A stretch of DNA of 64,000 bases, taken from Streptomyces rubrogriseus (lineage in GTDB: Bacteria > Actinomycetota > Actinomycetes > Streptomycetales > Streptomycetaceae). The DNA lies in assembly GCF_027947575.1 (NCBI RefSeq), contig NZ_CP116256.1, forward strand, positions 124,001 to 188,000. Direction: 5' to 3'. Positions 26,561-34,768 of this stretch are shown one piece after another. Each line of letters starts with the position of its first letter. The stretch's first letter is position 1. Both the position numbers and the translations under genes were made by a program. The notes below the pieces were generated by a model. The model had not been told where the DNA came from. It saw only the letters and a list, made by a program, of their open reading frames with translations, and made no database searches.

Positions 26561-27799
26561 ATGCGCGACCTCGCCCCACGGCTCCCCTCCTCGCCGGGTT
26601 TCTGGCGCAGCCCGCTGCGCGGGCCCTGGTTCACCTCGGTGCTCGGCCTCGTCCTGCTCGTCGGCATCACGGTGCTGTTCGTGACGGGTCTGGTGTCCTA
26701 CGCCGCCTACAACCCCGGTCTGGACCCGGTCAACGACAAGACCCCGGACAAGGGGCTCCTCGGCTTCTACCTCTTCGCCTGGCCGACCGACCCGCCCTGG
26801 CTGTACCGGCTCACCCAGGGCGTGCACGTCACTCTCGGGCTGGTCCTGATCCCGGTGCTGCTGGCCAAGCTGTGGTCGGTGGTGCCGAGGCTGTTCACGC
26901 TGCCGCCGGTCCGTTCGCTCGCCCACGCGCTGGAGCGGATCTCGCTGCTGCTGCTGGTCGGGGGCGCGCTGTTCGAGTTCGTCACCGGGGTGCTCAACAT
27001 CCAGCTGGAGTACCTGTTTCCCGGCTCCTTCTACCCGCTGCACTTCTACGGTGCCTGGGTCTTCTTCGCCGCGTTCGTCGCGCACGCCGTGCTGAAGACG
27101 CCGATCGCGCTGCGCAACCTGCGGGCGATGCGCGAGGAGCGCGACGACCTGGTCTCCCCGCGTCCGGCCGCGCCCACCGTCTCGCGGCGCGGGGCCCTGT
27201 GGTTCGTCGGGGGCGGCTCGCTGCTGATGTTCGCCACCAACGCGGGGCGCAGCTTCGACGGGCCGCTGCGGGCCACCGCCGTGCTCTCCCCGCACGGCGG
27301 GCCCGAACCGGGCGGCGGTCCGAACGGGTTCCAGATCAACAAGACGGCCGCCCACGTGGGCATCGACCCGGCCGAGACGGGCGAGGACACCTGGCGGCTC
27401 GTCGTCACCGGGCGCTCGGGGACCGTCCGGCTCAGCCGGGCCGAACTGCTCGCCATGGAGCAGCACAGCGCGGCCCTGCCCATCGCCTGCGTCGAGGGCT
27501 GGTCGACGTCCGACCAGTGGTGGCGCGGCGTACGGCTGCGGGACCTCGCCGCCCGCGTGGGCCACGAGGACGACCCGCCGGACGTGTTCGTCGAGTCCCT
27601 CCAGCGGCGCGGCGCCTTCCGCAGCGGCGCCCTGCGCGCCAACCAGGTGGCCGACCCGCGCTCCCTGCTCGCCCTGTACGTCAACGGCGAGGAACTGAGC
27701 CCGGACCACGGCCACCCGGCCCGGATCATCGTGCCCGCCGCGCCCGGCGTGCTGAACACCAAGTGGGTGGCCCGGATGACGTTCGGAGACCTGGGATGA
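26561..27799 (+). CDS. Molybdopterin-dependent oxidoreductase with membrane anchor
   Basis: The 412-residue protein has about four N-terminal membrane spans (residues ~20-190) like a cytochrome b-type or ferric-reductase-like module, then a sulfite-oxidase-type molybdopterin domain (~240-412) with the likely molybdenum-ligand Cys in LPIACVEGWSTSDQWW. It should catalyse a two-electron oxidation or reduction with electrons passing to the membrane. The ATG at 26561 lies six bases after TACGGT, so it is probably leaderless. It overlaps the next membrane gene by ATGA. Confidence 0.88.
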   Translation: MRDLAPRLPSSPGFWRSPLRGPWFTSVLGLVLLVGITVLFVTGLVSYAAYNPGLDPVNDKTPDKGLLGFYLFAWPTDPPWLYRLTQGVHVTLGLVLIPVLLAKLWSVVPRLFTLPPVRSLAHALERISLLLLVGGALFEFVTGVLNIQLEYLFPGSFYPLHFYGAWVFFAAFVAHAVLKTPIALRNLRAMREERDDLVSPRPAAPTVSRRGALWFVGGGSLLMFATNAGRSFDGPLRATAVLSPHGGPEPGGGPNGFQINKTAAHVGIDPAETGEDTWRLVVTGRSGTVRLSRAELLAMEQHSAALPIACVEGWSTSDQWWRGVRLRDLAARVGHEDDPPDVFVESLQRRGAFRSGALRANQVADPRSLLALYVNGEELSPDHGHPARIIVPAAPGVLNTKWVARMTFGDLG

Positions 27800-28278
27800 A
27801 CCTCCTGCGCAGGCCGTCACGGCCGGGCCCGCCGCTCGGCAGCCCCCTCCAGATCCTCCTGCTGGCCTGCTCCTTCGCGCTCGCGGGCTACGCGGGCGTG
27901 CGGCTGCTGGCCGGCGACTGGCCCGGCGTGGTCCTCTGGTTCGTGGGCGCGGCGCTCCTGCACGACCTGGTGCTGCTGCCGCTGTACGCGGGGCTGGACC
28001 GGGCTCTCACGGGCGGTCTCGACGCGGCCCGCCACCGTGAGTGGACGTCGTACGTCCGGTTCCCCGCGGCCTTTTCCGGGCTGCTCCTGCTCGTGTGGTT
28101 CCCGCTGATCGGCGGCCGGGTCGACGCGGGCTACGCGGGGGTCACCGGGCTGTCGGCGGAGGGCTTCCTCACCCGCTGGCTGCTGATCACGGCGGCGCTG
28201 TTCGGCGGCTCGGCGCTGCTGCTCGCCCTGCGGCTGCTGCGCAGCGCGACGAAGCGGCGCTCCCCCGAGGTCCACTGA
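27796..28278 (+). CDS. Small polytopic membrane protein
   Basis: The 160-residue protein has four predicted membrane spans (first ILLLACSFALAGYAGVRLLA) and no family I recognise. It overlaps the oxidoreductase by four bases, suggesting that it is a partner subunit or stabiliser. Its 3' end overlaps, tail to tail, the open frame of the methyltransferase on the other strand by about 150 bp. Confidence 0.75.
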   Translation: MNLLRRPSRPGPPLGSPLQILLLACSFALAGYAGVRLLAGDWPGVVLWFVGAALLHDLVLLPLYAGLDRALTGGLDAARHREWTSYVRFPAAFSGLLLLVWFPLIGGRVDAGYAGVTGLSAEGFLTRWLLITAALFGGSALLLALRLLRSATKRRSPEVH

Positions 28279-28769
28279 CCGGCGGGACGCCACTCGGCGT
28301 CGTGCGCATGCCGGAGCAGGGCGGGCGTGCCGACTCGCGCCCACGGGAACGGGTGGTCGCTCGCGCGGCCGGTGTCGCCGACGACCTGCACGTGGGCCCG
28401 CTCGTCGATGTCGGCCCCGGCCGTCTCGGCGATCAGCAGGCCGCCGGGCGCGAGCAGGGCGGCGACGCGGCCGAGCAGGGCGCGGGGGTCGCCGCCGATG
28501 CCGATGTTGCCGTCCATGAGGAGCACGGTGTCCCAGCGTCCCTCGCCGGGCAGCGGCTCGAACACCCAGCGCCGCAGTGACTGCCCGCCCAGCCCCACGG
28601 TGCGGGTCACGGCGGCCTCGCTGACGTCGATGCCGAGGGCGGTGCGGCCCCGGGCGGCGAGTTCGGCCACCAGCCGGCCGGGGCCGCAGCCCACGTCGAG
28701 CACGGCGCCCTCGCACCGGTCGAGGACGTCCAGGTCGACGGCGTCGGCCCGCGCACACCAGCGCTCCAC
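28131..28769 (-). CDS. SAM-dependent methyltransferase, 5' end probably frameshifted
   Basis: The frame encodes a class I methyltransferase with the SAM-binding motif AVLDVGCGPGRLVAELAARG and later LLAPGGLLIAET. It opens at GTG 28769, but the same frame continues upstream without a start codon and reads sensible protein (ETSDPYAAALRSGHGPLFLR). A GTG at 28912, overlapping the stop of the DUF2064 gene, begins VKGAARLAPGRPSP in another frame. A one-base shift in the C-run near 28866-28876 would join them. The last ~40 residues run antisense to the membrane gene and are probably not native. It is third in a glycosyltransferase operon. Confidence 0.75.
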   Translation of the reverse strand: MERWCARADAVDLDVLDRCEGAVLDVGCGPGRLVAELAARGRTALGIDVSEAAVTRTVGLGGQSLRRWVFEPLPGEGRWDTVLLMDGNIGIGGDPRALLGRVAALLAPGGLLIAETAGADIDERAHVQVVGDTGRASDHPFPWARVGTPALLRHAHDAEWRPAGQWTSGERRFVALRSSRRASSSAEPPNSAAVISSQRVRKPSADSPVTPA

Positions 28770-28908
28770 CTCCAGCGGCAGCAGCCAGCCGTCGGTGCGG
28801 CGCAGGAACAGCGGCCCGTGGCCCGACCGCAGGGCGGCGGCATAGGGGTCGGAGGTCTCCCAGGCGGGGGCGGGGACGGCCTGCCGGGGGCCAGTCGCGC
28901 GGCGCCCT

Positions 28909-29550
28909 TCACCGGCTCGCCCGCCGCCGGTCGGCCACCGGTGCGCAGGCCGCCAGCCGGGCGGCGAACCGGCCGTCCGGGGCCAGGGCGGCGACGGCGC
29001 GGGCGTCGGCGGCGGTGTCGACGTCGCGCAGCGGCGGCAGGTCCCGTACCCGCAGTCCCGCCGCCACGAGCCGCTCGCGCTGCACGGCCCCGGTCACCGG
29101 CGTCGACATGGGTACGCCCCGCAGCAGCGCGGGTTCGGGCCGGGCCAGGCCCAGCGCCCAGAAACCGCCGTCCTCGGCCGGGCCGAAGTACGCGTCGCAG
29201 TCGTGGAAGTCCACGTCGAGGAGGCCGGGCGTCACCTGCGGGGTGTCCATCCCGATCAGCAGGGCCGGCCCCGTGCAGCCGGCGAACGCGTCCGCGAGGC
29301 GGGCGTCGAGACCGCCCGCGCACTGCGGTACGACGTCGAAGCCCGGCGGCAGCCAGGGGCCGGGGGCGCCGTCGAGCACCAGCACCCGGCGCCGCGCGGG
29401 CGTCGCGGCGACGACGGCCAGGGTGTCGGCGAGGGCCTCCTCGGCCAGCGCGGCCGCCTCGACGGGCGTGAAGGGCGGGGTGAGCCGGGTCTTGACCCGG
29501 CCGGGACGCGGCTCCTTGGCGATGACGAGGAGGGTGTTCACCATGCTCAC
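28909..29550 (-). CDS. TIGR04282/DUF2064-type glycosyltransferase-like protein
   Basis: The 213-residue protein begins MSMVNTLLVIAKEPRPGRVKTRL, the N-terminal pattern of the DUF2064/TIGR04282 family (a nucleotide-diphospho-sugar transferase fold), and has GMDTPQVTP and FGPAEDGGFWALGL. Members occur next to GT2 enzymes in arsenosugar and other glycoside clusters; their exact reaction is poorly known. The GTG start overlaps the GT2 stop (GTGA), and its own stop overlaps a GTG for the methyltransferase. This indicates one operon. Confidence 0.88.
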   Translation of the reverse strand: MSMVNTLLVIAKEPRPGRVKTRLTPPFTPVEAAALAEEALADTLAVVAATPARRRVLVLDGAPGPWLPPGFDVVPQCAGGLDARLADAFAGCTGPALLIGMDTPQVTPGLLDVDFHDCDAYFGPAEDGGFWALGLARPEPALLRGVPMSTPVTGAVQRERLVAAGLRVRDLPPLRDVDTAADARAVAALAPDGRFAARLAACAPVADRRRASR

Positions 29551-30266
29551 CGTGAGTTCCCTTCGTGGGCCGCGTCACTCGGCACCGGCCGGCCGGGCGG
29601 CTCGGCCAGCACGCGGCGCATGTCCCGCACCGCGTGCCAGGTGCCGCGCCAGGTCCCGGTCACCTTCGAGGCGCCGGTGCGGGGCAGGTACGGGACGTCG
29701 TGCTCGGCGATCCGCCAGCCCGCGTCGGCGGCGCGGACGACCATCTGCAGCGGGTAGCCGCTGCGCCGGTCGGTCAGGCCGAGGCCGAGGAGCCGTTCGC
29801 GGCGGGCGGCGCGCAGCGGGCCGAGGTCGTGCAGCCGCAGGCCGGTGCGGCGGCGCAGCATCCGGGCCAGGGCGAGGTTGCCGGCGCGGGCGTGCACCGG
29901 CCACGCGCCCCTGGCCCGCGGTCGTCGGCGGCCGAGGACCAGGTCGGAGGTCCCGGCGCGGATCTCGCGGACGAAGGGCGTCAGCAGGCCCGGGTCGAGG
30001 GAGGCGTCGCAGTCGCAGAAGCAGACGACGTCGGCGGTCGCGGCGGTCAGTCCGGCGTGGCAGGCGGCGCCGAAACCGCGTCGCGGCTCGGTCACGACCG
30101 TGGCGCCGAGCGAGCGGGCGAGGTCCGCCGAGCCGTCGGTGGAGCCGTTGTCGACGACGAGCGCACGCCAGCCGGCCGGGATGCGGGCCAGGACCCAGGG
30201 GAGGGCTCCGGCCTCGTTCAGGCAGGGGAGTACGACGTCGACGTCCGGAGCGGGCGAGGTGGTCAC
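29547..30266 (-). CDS. Family 2 glycosyltransferase
   Basis: The 239-residue GT-A enzyme has VVLPCLNEAGALPWVLARIP, the Asp motif VVDNGSTDGS, and CFCDCDASLDP as the metal-binding DxD equivalent. It lacks C-terminal membrane spans. It resembles dolichyl-phosphate mannose synthase-like enzymes and TIGR04283-type partners of DUF2064 proteins. The GTG at 30266 lies seven bases after TAGGGT, consistent with a leaderless mRNA; the GTG at 30275 is less well placed. It heads the operon with DUF2064 and methyltransferase genes. Confidence 0.9.
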   Translation of the reverse strand: MTTSPAPDVDVVLPCLNEAGALPWVLARIPAGWRALVVDNGSTDGSADLARSLGATVVTEPRRGFGAACHAGLTAATADVVCFCDCDASLDPGLLTPFVREIRAGTSDLVLGRRRPRARGAWPVHARAGNLALARMLRRRTGLRLHDLGPLRAARRERLLGLGLTDRRSGYPLQMVVRAADAGWRIAEHDVPYLPRTGASKVTGTWRGTWHAVRDMRRVLAEPPGRPVPSDAAHEGNSR

Positions 30267-30389
30267 GGCGTTCACCCTACGAACCGGAACCGGACGAATC
30301 GGGCTTCCACTCCTTACGAAACACGGACGTCGGGCACCCGGCCCCGCTCGGGAGGGACGCCGGCGGGACGACGGTGCGAGGCTGGCCGC

Positions 30390-31346
30390 ATGCACCAGCA
30401 GCCCCACGGGCCCGCCCCGACGGACACGCCCCCGGACACGCCCCCGGACACGCCTCCGGTCGGGCCCCGGGACACGGCTCCGGTCGGGCCCCGGGACACG
30501 GCTCCGGTCGGGCCCCGGGACACGGCTCCGGTCGGGCCCCGGGACACGGCTCCGGTCGGGCCCCGGGACACGTCCCCGGACGGACTCCCGGACACGTCCC
30601 CGGACGGACTCCCGGACCGACCTCCGGGCGGCCCCCCGGACGGACCCCCGGCCGACCCGGCCCGGATCCTCGTCGTGGACGACGATCCCACCGTCGCCGA
30701 GGTCGTGGCCGGGTACCTCGACCGGGCCGGCTACCGCGTCGACCGGGCCGGTGACGGCCCGGACGCGCTCGCGCTGGCCGCCGGGCACCGTCCCGACCTG
30801 GTGGTGCTCGACCTGATGCTGCCCGGCATGGATGGACTGGAGGTGTGCCGGCGGCTGCGCGGCCGGGGGCCGGTGCCGGTCATCATGCTGACCGCCCGGG
30901 GCGACGAGGACGACCGCGTCCTCGGTCTGGAGGTCGGCGCCGACGACTACGTGACCAAGCCGTTCAGCCCGCGGGAGCTGGTGCTGCGGGTGGAGTCCGT
31001 CCTGCGCCGCACCCGGCCCGCCCCGGCGCCGCGCCCGCCGTCCGCGGCCGGCCTGACCGCCGACCCGACCGCCCGCAGGGCCACCAAGGACGGCGCCGAA
31101 CTGGCCCTGACCCTGCGCGAGTTCGATCTGCTCGTCTTCTTCCTGCGGCATCCGGGGCGGGCGTTCGCCCGGGAGGAGCTGATGCGTGAGGTGTGGGGCT
31201 GGGACTTCGGGGACCTGTCCACCGTCACCGTCCACGTCCGGCGGCTGCGCGGCAAGGTCGAGGACGATCCGGCCCGGCCCCGGCTGATCCAGACGGTGTG
31301 GGGCGTGGGCTACCGCTTCGACCCCGCGGGCCGGGAGGCGGACTGA
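30390..31346 (+). CDS. OmpR/PhoB-family response regulator with a repetitive N-terminal extension
   Basis: The 318-residue protein has a ~95-residue disordered extension made of DTAPVGPR octapeptides, then a receiver domain (ILVVDDDP; Asp ~141 in VVLDLMLPGMDG; DYVTKPFSP) and a winged-helix DNA-binding domain (LTLREFDLLVFFLRHPG ... VHVRRLRGKVE). An extension this long is unusual for the family. No other start codon occurs in frame before the receiver domain. The ATG lies six bases after GAGGCT, so it is perhaps leaderless. The kinase follows two bases after its stop. Confidence 0.9.
   Translation: MHQQPHGPAPTDTPPDTPPDTPPVGPRDTAPVGPRDTAPVGPRDTAPVGPRDTAPVGPRDTSPDGLPDTSPDGLPDRPPGGPPDGPPADPARILVVDDDPTVAEVVAGYLDRAGYRVDRAGDGPDALALAAGHRPDLVVLDLMLPGMDGLEVCRRLRGRGPVPVIMLTARGDEDDRVLGLEVGADDYVTKPFSPRELVLRVESVLRRTRPAPAPRPPSAAGLTADPTARRATKDGAELALTLREFDLLVFFLRHPGRAFAREELMREVWGWDFGDLSTVTVHVRRLRGKVEDDPARPRLIQTVWGVGYRFDPAGREAD
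30445..30612 (+). repeat. 24-bp in-frame tandem repeat array
   Basis: There are seven 24-bp units. The four from 30469 to 30564 are identical (start GGGACACGGCTCC, end GGTCGGGCCCC), with one degenerate unit before and two after. Each unit encodes eight residues (DTAPVGPR or DTSPDGLP), so gain or loss keeps the reading frame. Confidence 0.9.
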
Positions 31347-31348
31347 CC

Positions 31349-32461
31349 GTGCACGCCACCCTCCTCATCGCCCTCTACGCCTTCGCGGGCGCCGCCGCCA
31401 CCGGCCTGGTGGGGGCGGCCGTGCTGCGGCTGATCCGGCGTCGCTCGCTGACCGCGTCGCTCGCCGTGGTGGCCGCGGTCGCCGTCCTCGCGATGCTGGC
31501 GGGCACGCTGGCCGTCGCCTGGGCGATGTTCCTGTCCCCGCACGACCTGTCCGTCGTCACGACCGTCGTGGCGATGGCGGCCGTCGTCTCGCTGGCCACC
31601 GCGCTGCTGCTGGGCCGCTGGGTGGTCGCCCGCAGCCGCGAACTGACGGCCGCGGCACGGTCCTTCGGCGTCGACGGGGACTACGCCGCCCCCAGCACCC
31701 CGGCGACCGCCGAACTGGACGCGCTCAGCCGCGAACTGGCGGCCACCAGCGCCCGGCTCGCCGAGTCCCGCGAGCGCGAGCGCGCCCTGGAGACCTCCCG
31801 GCGCGAGCTGGTCGCCTGGATCTCGCACGACCTGCGCACCCCGCTGGCCGGGCTGCGCGCCATGTCCGAGGCGCTGGAGGACGGGGTCGCCGCCGACCCC
31901 GACCGCTACCTGCGGCAGATCCGCGCCGAGGTGGAACGCCTCAACGACATGGTCGGCGACCTCTTCGAACTCTCCCGCATCCACGCCGGCACGCTCGTCC
32001 TCGCCCCGGCCCGGATCTCGCTCTACGACCTGGTCGGCGACGCCCTGGCGGGCGCGGACCCGCTCGCGCGCCGGCACGGCGTACGGCTGGTCGGCGACGC
32101 GGTGGCGGCCGTACCGGTCGAGGTGGACGGCAAGGAGATGAGCCGGGTGCTGGGCAACCTGCTGGTCAACGCGATCCGCCGGACCCCGGCCGACGGCACG
32201 GTCGCGGTCGCCGCCGAGCGGTCCGCCGACGGCGTGGTGGTCTCCGTGACCGACGGCTGCGGCGGCATCCCCGAGGAGGACCTGCCGCGGGTCTTCGACA
32301 CCGGCTGGCGCGGCACCCACGCCCGTACGCCCCCGGCCGGGGCGGGCCTGGGCCTCGCCATCGTCCGCGGCATCGTCGAGGCCCACCGGGGCCGGGCCAC
32401 GGTCCGCAACATCCCCGGCGGCTGCCGCTTCGAGGTGACCCTGCCGCCGGCGGAGGCCTGA
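31349..32461 (+). CDS. Sensor histidine kinase (HisKA type)
   Basis: The 370-residue kinase has two membrane spans at the N-terminus (~5-25, ~40-90) with a short loop, a HAMP-like linker, a HisKA domain (WISHDLRTPLAGLRAMSEALEDG, His ~160) and an HATPase domain (LLVNAIRRTP, DGCGGIPEEDLPRVFDTGWRG, GAGLGLAIVRGIVEAH). The N-box usually reads NLLxNA; LGNLLVNAIRRTP fits. The GTG start is two bases beyond the regulator stop, giving a coupled pair. The short sensor loop points to membrane-state sensing. Confidence 0.93.
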   Translation: MHATLLIALYAFAGAAATGLVGAAVLRLIRRRSLTASLAVVAAVAVLAMLAGTLAVAWAMFLSPHDLSVVTTVVAMAAVVSLATALLLGRWVVARSRELTAAARSFGVDGDYAAPSTPATAELDALSRELAATSARLAESRERERALETSRRELVAWISHDLRTPLAGLRAMSEALEDGVAADPDRYLRQIRAEVERLNDMVGDLFELSRIHAGTLVLAPARISLYDLVGDALAGADPLARRHGVRLVGDAVAAVPVEVDGKEMSRVLGNLLVNAIRRTPADGTVAVAAERSADGVVVSVTDGCGGIPEEDLPRVFDTGWRGTHARTPPAGAGLGLAIVRGIVEAHRGRATVRNIPGGCRFEVTLPPAEA

Positions 32462-32481
32462 GCCCCGGGCCGGTCCCCGGG

Positions 32482-33486
32482 TCAGTCCCCGCGCAGCCCG
32501 TCCCGGGCGAACTCCCGCATGCCCGCCGCGAATCCGACCCGGGGCCGCCAGCCCAGGTCGGTCCGCAGGCGCGCGGAGTCGGCGGTGATGTGCCGGACGT
32601 CGCCGAGGCGGTACTCGCCGGTGACGACGGGCTCGGGCCCGCCGTGGGCGGCGGACAGGGCGACGGCCATCTCGCCCACGGTGTGCGGCTCACCGCTGCC
32701 GGTGTTGTAGGCGCTGAGGGCGCCCTCCGGCGGCCGGGCGGACTCCAGCGCGGCGACGTTCGCCGCGGCCACGTCCCGCACGTGCACGAAGTCCCGGCGC
32801 TGGCGGCCGTCCTCGAAGACCCGCGGCGCCTCGCCGCGGGCCAGCGCGGAGCGGAAGAAGGAGGCGACACCGGCGTACGGGGTGTCGCGGGGCATCCGGG
32901 GGCCGTACACGTTGTGGTAGCGCAGTGACACCGCCGTCGCGCCGGTCGTCCGGGCCCAGGCGGCGGCCAGGTGCTCCTGGGCCAGCTTGGTGGTGGCGTA
33001 CACGTTGCGCGGGTCGGCCGGGGCGTCCTCGCCGACCAGGCCCGGGGCCAGGTCCGCGCCGCACCGGGGGCAGGTGGGTTCGAACCGGCCCGCGTCCAGG
33101 TCGGCGACGGCGCGCGGCCCCGGCCGCACCACGCCGTGCCGCGCGCACGTGTACCGGCCCTCCCCGTACACGACCATCGACCCGGCGAGCACCAGCCGCC
33201 GCACACCCGCCCCGGCCGCCGCGGCGAGCAGGACGGCGGTGCCCAGGTCGTTGCGGGAGACGTACTCCGCCGCGTCGGCGAACCCGTTGCCGAGGCCGAC
33301 CATCGCCGCCTGGTGGCACACGGCGTCCACCCCGGCGAGTGCGCGCGCGAGGGCCGCCGGATCGCGCACGTCGGCGCCGGGGTCCTCGCGGACGTCGTAG
33401 CCCACGGGCTCGTGCCCGTGCTCCCGCAGGGCCTCGACGACATGGGACCCGATGAACCCGGCGCTGCCGGTGACCAGTACGCGCAT
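32482..33486 (-). CDS. NAD-dependent nucleotide-sugar epimerase/dehydratase (extended SDR)
   Basis: The 334-residue enzyme has the Rossmann motif VTGSAGFIGSH and the YxxxK catalytic pair in NVYATTKLAQEHLA, with LAGSMVVYG supplying the Ser/Thr. It resembles UDP-glucose 4-epimerase-like enzymes. Between ~120 and 160 it carries an insertion with YTCARHG and PTCPRCGAD, four cysteines or histidines that could form a zinc ribbon. The ATG lies seven bases after TAGCGT, so the mRNA is probably leaderless. It is convergent with the kinase gene. It may supply a sugar for the glycosyltransferase cluster. Confidence 0.9.
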   Translation of the reverse strand: MRVLVTGSAGFIGSHVVEALREHGHEPVGYDVREDPGADVRDPAALARALAGVDAVCHQAAMVGLGNGFADAAEYVSRNDLGTAVLLAAAAGAGVRRLVLAGSMVVYGEGRYTCARHGVVRPGPRAVADLDAGRFEPTCPRCGADLAPGLVGEDAPADPRNVYATTKLAQEHLAAAWARTTGATAVSLRYHNVYGPRMPRDTPYAGVASFFRSALARGEAPRVFEDGRQRRDFVHVRDVAAANVAALESARPPEGALSAYNTGSGEPHTVGEMAVALSAAHGGPEPVVTGEYRLGDVRHITADSARLRTDLGWRPRVGFAAGMREFARDGLRGD

Positions 33487-33704
33487 GTCCGACACGCTAG
33501 GCCCGGCCGGGCGCCGGGCCGGGCGCGCCGGTCCGCACGTCACGGGTCCGTAAGAAGCGGGGCGGCCGCGGACCCGGGGTGACTTTGCCATTCCTTTACA
33601 ACCCGGCGGGTCCCCGCCTCGTCTCTCCGTCCGACCCGCATCACCCCCACGCGGTGCGCCGGTGCCCACGCGCCGACGTGCCGACGACGAGAGAGAGCGA
33701 CCCG
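33487..33704 (+). promoter_or_regulatory. Divergent promoter region, epimerase and sortase operon
   Basis: The 218-bp gap contains the TAGCGT -10 element of the leaderless epimerase (minus strand) and an AT-rich stretch at 33580-33600 suited to the sortase-substrate promoter. No ORF or repeat is evident. Confidence 0.4.
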
Positions 33705-34094
33705 ATGCGCCGAACCATCCTCAGTGCCGTGGCCCTGGCCTGCACCGTCGTACTGGCGGGCACCGCACCCGCGTTCGCCGACGACCCCACGCCCGTTCCC
33801 TCCGCCCCCGCCGAGAGCGCCCCGAGCCCCGGCACCGGACCGGCCGAGGCGACCCCCGTGCCGTCCGTCAGCACCCCCGCCGCCGAGCCGACCGAGGCAC
33901 CGGCCCCCGCGCCGGCCGACGGCCAGGTCTCCGTCGTACCGGAGGGCGCGGCCGACACCGGGGTGGCGGGGCCCTCGGACCCGGCCGGGACCGACGAGGG
34001 GCTGATCGGCGCGAGCGCCGGCGGGGTGCTCCTCGCGGGCGGCGCGGTCCTCTTCGTCGTACGCCGTCGACGGGCGGCGGCGACCGGCGCATGA
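33705..34094 (+). CDS. Secreted protein with membrane anchor, likely sortase substrate
   Basis: The 129-residue protein has a signal peptide (MRRTILSAVALACTVVLAGT, cut after AFA), a Pro/Ala/Ser/Thr-rich wall-spanning region, and at the C-terminus a span (ASAGGVLLAGGAVLFVV) with an RRRR tail, the layout of a cell-wall sorting signal. Instead of LPxTG it has GAADTG near the span, close to the LAxTG preferred by class E sortases. It overlaps the sortase gene by ATGA. The protein has no other recognisable domain. Confidence 0.8.
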   Translation: MRRTILSAVALACTVVLAGTAPAFADDPTPVPSAPAESAPSPGTGPAEATPVPSVSTPAAEPTEAPAPAPADGQVSVVPEGAADTGVAGPSDPAGTDEGLIGASAGGVLLAGGAVLFVVRRRRAAATGA

Positions 34095-34717
34095 TCCCCC
34101 GCCCCGGCCGGGTCCTCGCGACCGCCGCGCTGGCCGCGCTGCTCGTGGGCTGCGGCGGCGGCCAGGGGGACGGCGGCACGGCACCCGACCGGCTGGCGCC
34201 CTCGACGGCCGCGGCACCGCCCGCGCGGGCCCCCGCCAAGTCGGTGCGGCCCCTGGCGCGTTCGGTGCCGGTGGGGCTGCGCATCCCCGCCATCGGGGTC
34301 GACACCCCGGTGATGGGTCTCGGACTGGCCGGGGACGGCACGGTGGAGGTCCCGCCCGTCACGGACGACGACCGCGCCGGCTGGTACCGGCACTCGCCGA
34401 CGCCGGGCCAGGTGGGTCCCTCGGTCCTCCTGGGCCACGTCACGGTGGGCAGGTACGGCGACGGGGTCTTCCGGCACCTCGCGCGACTGCGCCGCGGCGA
34501 GCGGATCGAGGCCCGCCTGGAGAACGGCACCGCCGCCGAGTTCACGGTCACCGCCGTACGGACGGTGGCCAAGGCCGACTTCCCGACGGACGACGTCTAC
34601 GGGGACGTGGCGGGGCCGGAGTTGCGGCTCATCACCTGCGGCGGTCCGCGCGACGGCGAGGAGTACCGGGACAACGTGATCGTCTTCGCCGAACTGAGCG
34701 CCACCAAGGGCCGCTAG
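34091..34717 (+). CDS. Class E/F-type sortase, lipoprotein-like N-terminus
   Basis: The 208-residue enzyme has an N-terminal hydrophobic segment ending LLVGCGGG, which fits a lipobox, and a sortase beta-barrel with catalytic His116 (LLGHVT), Cys183 (LITCGG) and Arg193 (EEYRDN). It would attach surface proteins to peptidoglycan, and the overlapping upstream gene is the obvious substrate. The short TLxTC-like motif (RLITCG) fits actinobacterial class E/F enzymes. Confidence 0.92.
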   Translation: MIPRPGRVLATAALAALLVGCGGGQGDGGTAPDRLAPSTAAAPPARAPAKSVRPLARSVPVGLRIPAIGVDTPVMGLGLAGDGTVEVPPVTDDDRAGWYRHSPTPGQVGPSVLLGHVTVGRYGDGVFRHLARLRRGERIEARLENGTAAEFTVTAVRTVAKADFPTDDVYGDVAGPELRLITCGGPRDGEEYRDNVIVFAELSATKGR

Positions 34718-34768
34718 GACAGGACCCGGTGCGCACCGCACCGCATACCCTCACGACCATGGAGAGCG

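Noticed and set aside
30445..30612. CRISPR array
   Set aside because: The units are contiguous 24-bp coding repeats without spacers.
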